A stretch of 6,544 nucleotides of DNA from an uncultured Novosphingobium sp. (GTDB taxonomy: Bacteria; Pseudomonadota; Alphaproteobacteria; Sphingomonadales; Sphingomonadaceae), in NCBI GenBank assembly GCA_938005655.1, contig CALLNA010000043.1, positions 1-6,544 on the forward strand. The letters run 5' to 3'. Positions 5,186-6,544 of this stretch are shown here, piece after piece. A program made the position numbers and the translations under genes. Under the pieces are notes generated by a model. It worked only from the letters and a program-made list of their open reading frames with translations, searched no databases and was not told the origin of the DNA. Position 1 is the first letter of the stretch, and the number at the start of each line of letters is the position of its first letter.

Positions 5186-6544
5186 ATGTCGCCGCATCCT
5201 TCCATCCGTCCCGTGCTTCGGCCCGAACTTCGTGCCGAGGCCCGCAAGCGCCTCGCCATCGGCACGATCGCCTTGATGGCCGTGGTCCTGAGCTGCCTCG
5301 CCTCCGCCCGCGCCCAGGGCGCCGAGGTCGACGATCCCGCCGCCGGCGGGGGCGCTGATGCTGCGGGGCAAGGGCGTCGCCGCCGCCATGCCCGCGGTCC
5401 GGCTCGGCACCGACATGGACGTGACTGTCAGCGGCCAGATCCTGCGCGTCCGCGTGACTCAGGCCTTCCGCAACACCAGCGACAAGTGGATGGAGGCGAC
5501 CTACCTCTATCCGCTGCCCGACGACGGCGCGGTCGACACGATGAAGATGGTGGTCGGCCAGCGCGTCATCGTCGGCCACATCAAGCGCCGGGCCGAGGCG
5601 CGGGCGATCTACGACCAGGCCAAGGCCGAGGGGCGCAAGGCCGGGCTCGTCGAATCCGACCGGCCCAACCTGTTCCGCAACAGCGTGGCCAATGTCGGCC
5701 CCGGCGAGACCGTGCTGGTCTCGATCGAGTACCAGGCGCCGGTCCGCCAGCTCGGCGGCGAGTTCGCCATGCGGCTGCCGCTGGTCGTCGGCGCGCGCTA
5801 CGTCCCGCCGCATAGCCTGACCGGCCGCGCCGCCGCCGTCGACGCGCTGCGCGTCACCGCCCCACTCGCCGATCCGGCGCTGGGCCGCTCGCTCAACCCG
5901 GTCTCGATCACGGTCCACCTCGCGCCAGGCTTCGTGCCGGCGAACATCATCAGCCCCTATCACCGGATCGCGGTCGCCGAGGCCGGCCCCGCCGAGCGGA
6001 CGATCACCCTGGCGGCGGGCGAGGAGCCGGCCGATCGCGACTTCGAGCTGCGCTGGCGCTCGGCGAGTGCCGATCCGACCATCGGCCTGTTCCGCCAGAC
6101 CCTCGGCGGCCAGGGCTACGTCATGGCGACGATCACCCCGCAGGCCAGGGTCGAGCCGGGCAAGCTCGCTCCGCGAGAGATGATCTTCGTGATCGACAAC
6201 AGCGGCTCGATGTCCGGCGAATCGATGGCGGCAGCCAAGCAGAGCTTGCTCCACGCGCTCGGCACCCTGCGCCCGGAGGACAGCTTCAACGTGATCCGCT
6301 TCGACGACACGATGACCCGGCTGTTCGACCATGCGACCCGGGCCAGCCCCGAGCAGATCGCCGTCGCCCGCAAGTTCACCGAAGGGTTGGAGGCCAACGG
6401 CGGCACCGAGATGCTGCCCGCGCTGAAGGCCGCGCTGGCCGACGACCATCCGGACGATCCGGGCGTGCGCCAGGTGATCTTCCTGACCGACGGCGACCTT
6501 TCCAACGAGAAGGAGATGATGGCCGAGATTGCGGCCCGCGGCGG
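5186..6544 (+). CDS. Secreted VIT and vWA domain protein, GN-sortase target type (frameshifted; 3' end cut by window)
   Basis: The protein starts with a signal peptide: Arg20-Lys21-Arg22, a hydrophobic stretch at 23-39, and the likely cleavage site SARA/QG after residue 43. GGAG at 5175-5178 lies 7 nt before the ATG at 5186. The mature part is in another frame from about 5352 onward and stays open to the window end. It contains a VIT domain (RVTQAFRN, MEATYLYPLP, AIYDQAKAEGRKAGLVES, RPNLFRNSVANVGPGE) and then a vWA domain with the metal-site motif DNSGS (6195-6209), Thr in GGTE (6405-6407) and TDGD (6486-6497). This matches the family named marine proteobacterial sortase target protein, whose C-terminal sorting signal and partner GN-type sortase would lie beyond the window. 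One extra base in the G run at 5348-5352 explains the frame change. If it is real, only an unexported protein from ATG 5358 could be made. The domain call is firm; the intactness of the gene is open. Confidence 0.82.
5348..5352 (+). other. Probable 1-bp insertion (G5 run) breaking the VIT/vWA gene
   Basis: Upstream codons of the signal-peptide frame begin at positions equal to 2 modulo 3, and the VIT/vWA codons begin at 0 modulo 3. Removing one G gives a continuous VDDPAAGGALMLRGKG junction, as expected in this family. The downstream frame is closed upstream by a TGA at 5289-5291, so the switch must occur between 5292 and about 5358, and the homopolymer is the natural spot. Confidence 0.65.

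Noticed and set aside
4326..6449. A 707-codon open frame on the minus strand across the XRE and VIT/vWA genes
   Set aside because: It is a codon-bias shadow of high-GC genes; the strong VIT/vWA and helix-turn-helix motifs lie in other frames.

Overview
This is a very GC-rich window whose codon third positions are almost all G or C. Six protein genes are packed closely together. It looks like an alphaproteobacterial chromosome, most likely a sphingomonad. That placement is inferred from base composition, from the mix of flavin-monooxygenase, SDR and SnoaL catabolic genes, and from the VIT/vWA surface protein of the type paired with proteobacterial GN-type sortases. No rRNA, tRNA, insertion sequence, CRISPR array or replication origin was seen.

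Region 1 (1-4272) reads as one catabolic module built from two divergent transcription units around a 190-bp control region (1719-1908). Leftward are a luciferase-like flavin-dependent oxidoreductase (708-1718) and, 10 bp behind it, an IclR-family regulator (1-697, cut by the window edge). Rightward is a tight three-gene operon. It starts with a DHRS1-like SDR (1909-2781) that keeps its NADP-type cofactor site but has Cys and Phe where the catalytic Ser and Tyr belong. Next is an SDR with an intact Ser-Tyr-Lys triad that resembles the dehydrogenase domain of peroxisomal multifunctional enzyme type 2 (2807-3721). Last is a SnoaL-like NTF2-fold protein with a LinA-like Asp/His pair (3718-4272, 4-bp overlap). 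A plausible reading is FMN-dependent oxygenation, NAD(P)-dependent oxidation, and a lyase, dehydratase or isomerase step, controlled by the IclR protein. The substrate cannot be read from the sequence.

Region 2 (4277-5020) is a leftward XRE-family regulator. It converges on the SnoaL gene with only 4 bp between the two stop codons, and both stops lie in one small palindrome.

Region 3 (5021-5185) is a divergent promoter region with three tandem 10-bp repeats directly upstream of the XRE gene. Two further copies of the same heptamer core, in opposite orientations, lie on the other gene's side. This layout suggests that the XRE protein controls both its own gene and its neighbour.

Region 4 (5186 to the window end) is a secreted VIT plus vWA protein, truncated by the window. 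Its signal peptide (from 5186) and its VIT/vWA domains are in different reading frames. One extra base, probably in the G5 run at 5348-5352, would explain this, so it is either a sequence error or a genuine disruption.

The points most worth a second look are the catalytically degenerate SDR beside an intact one, the TGTSCGG repeat array at the XRE gene, the frameshift in the VIT/vWA gene, and the competing hairpins in the leader of the SDR operon.
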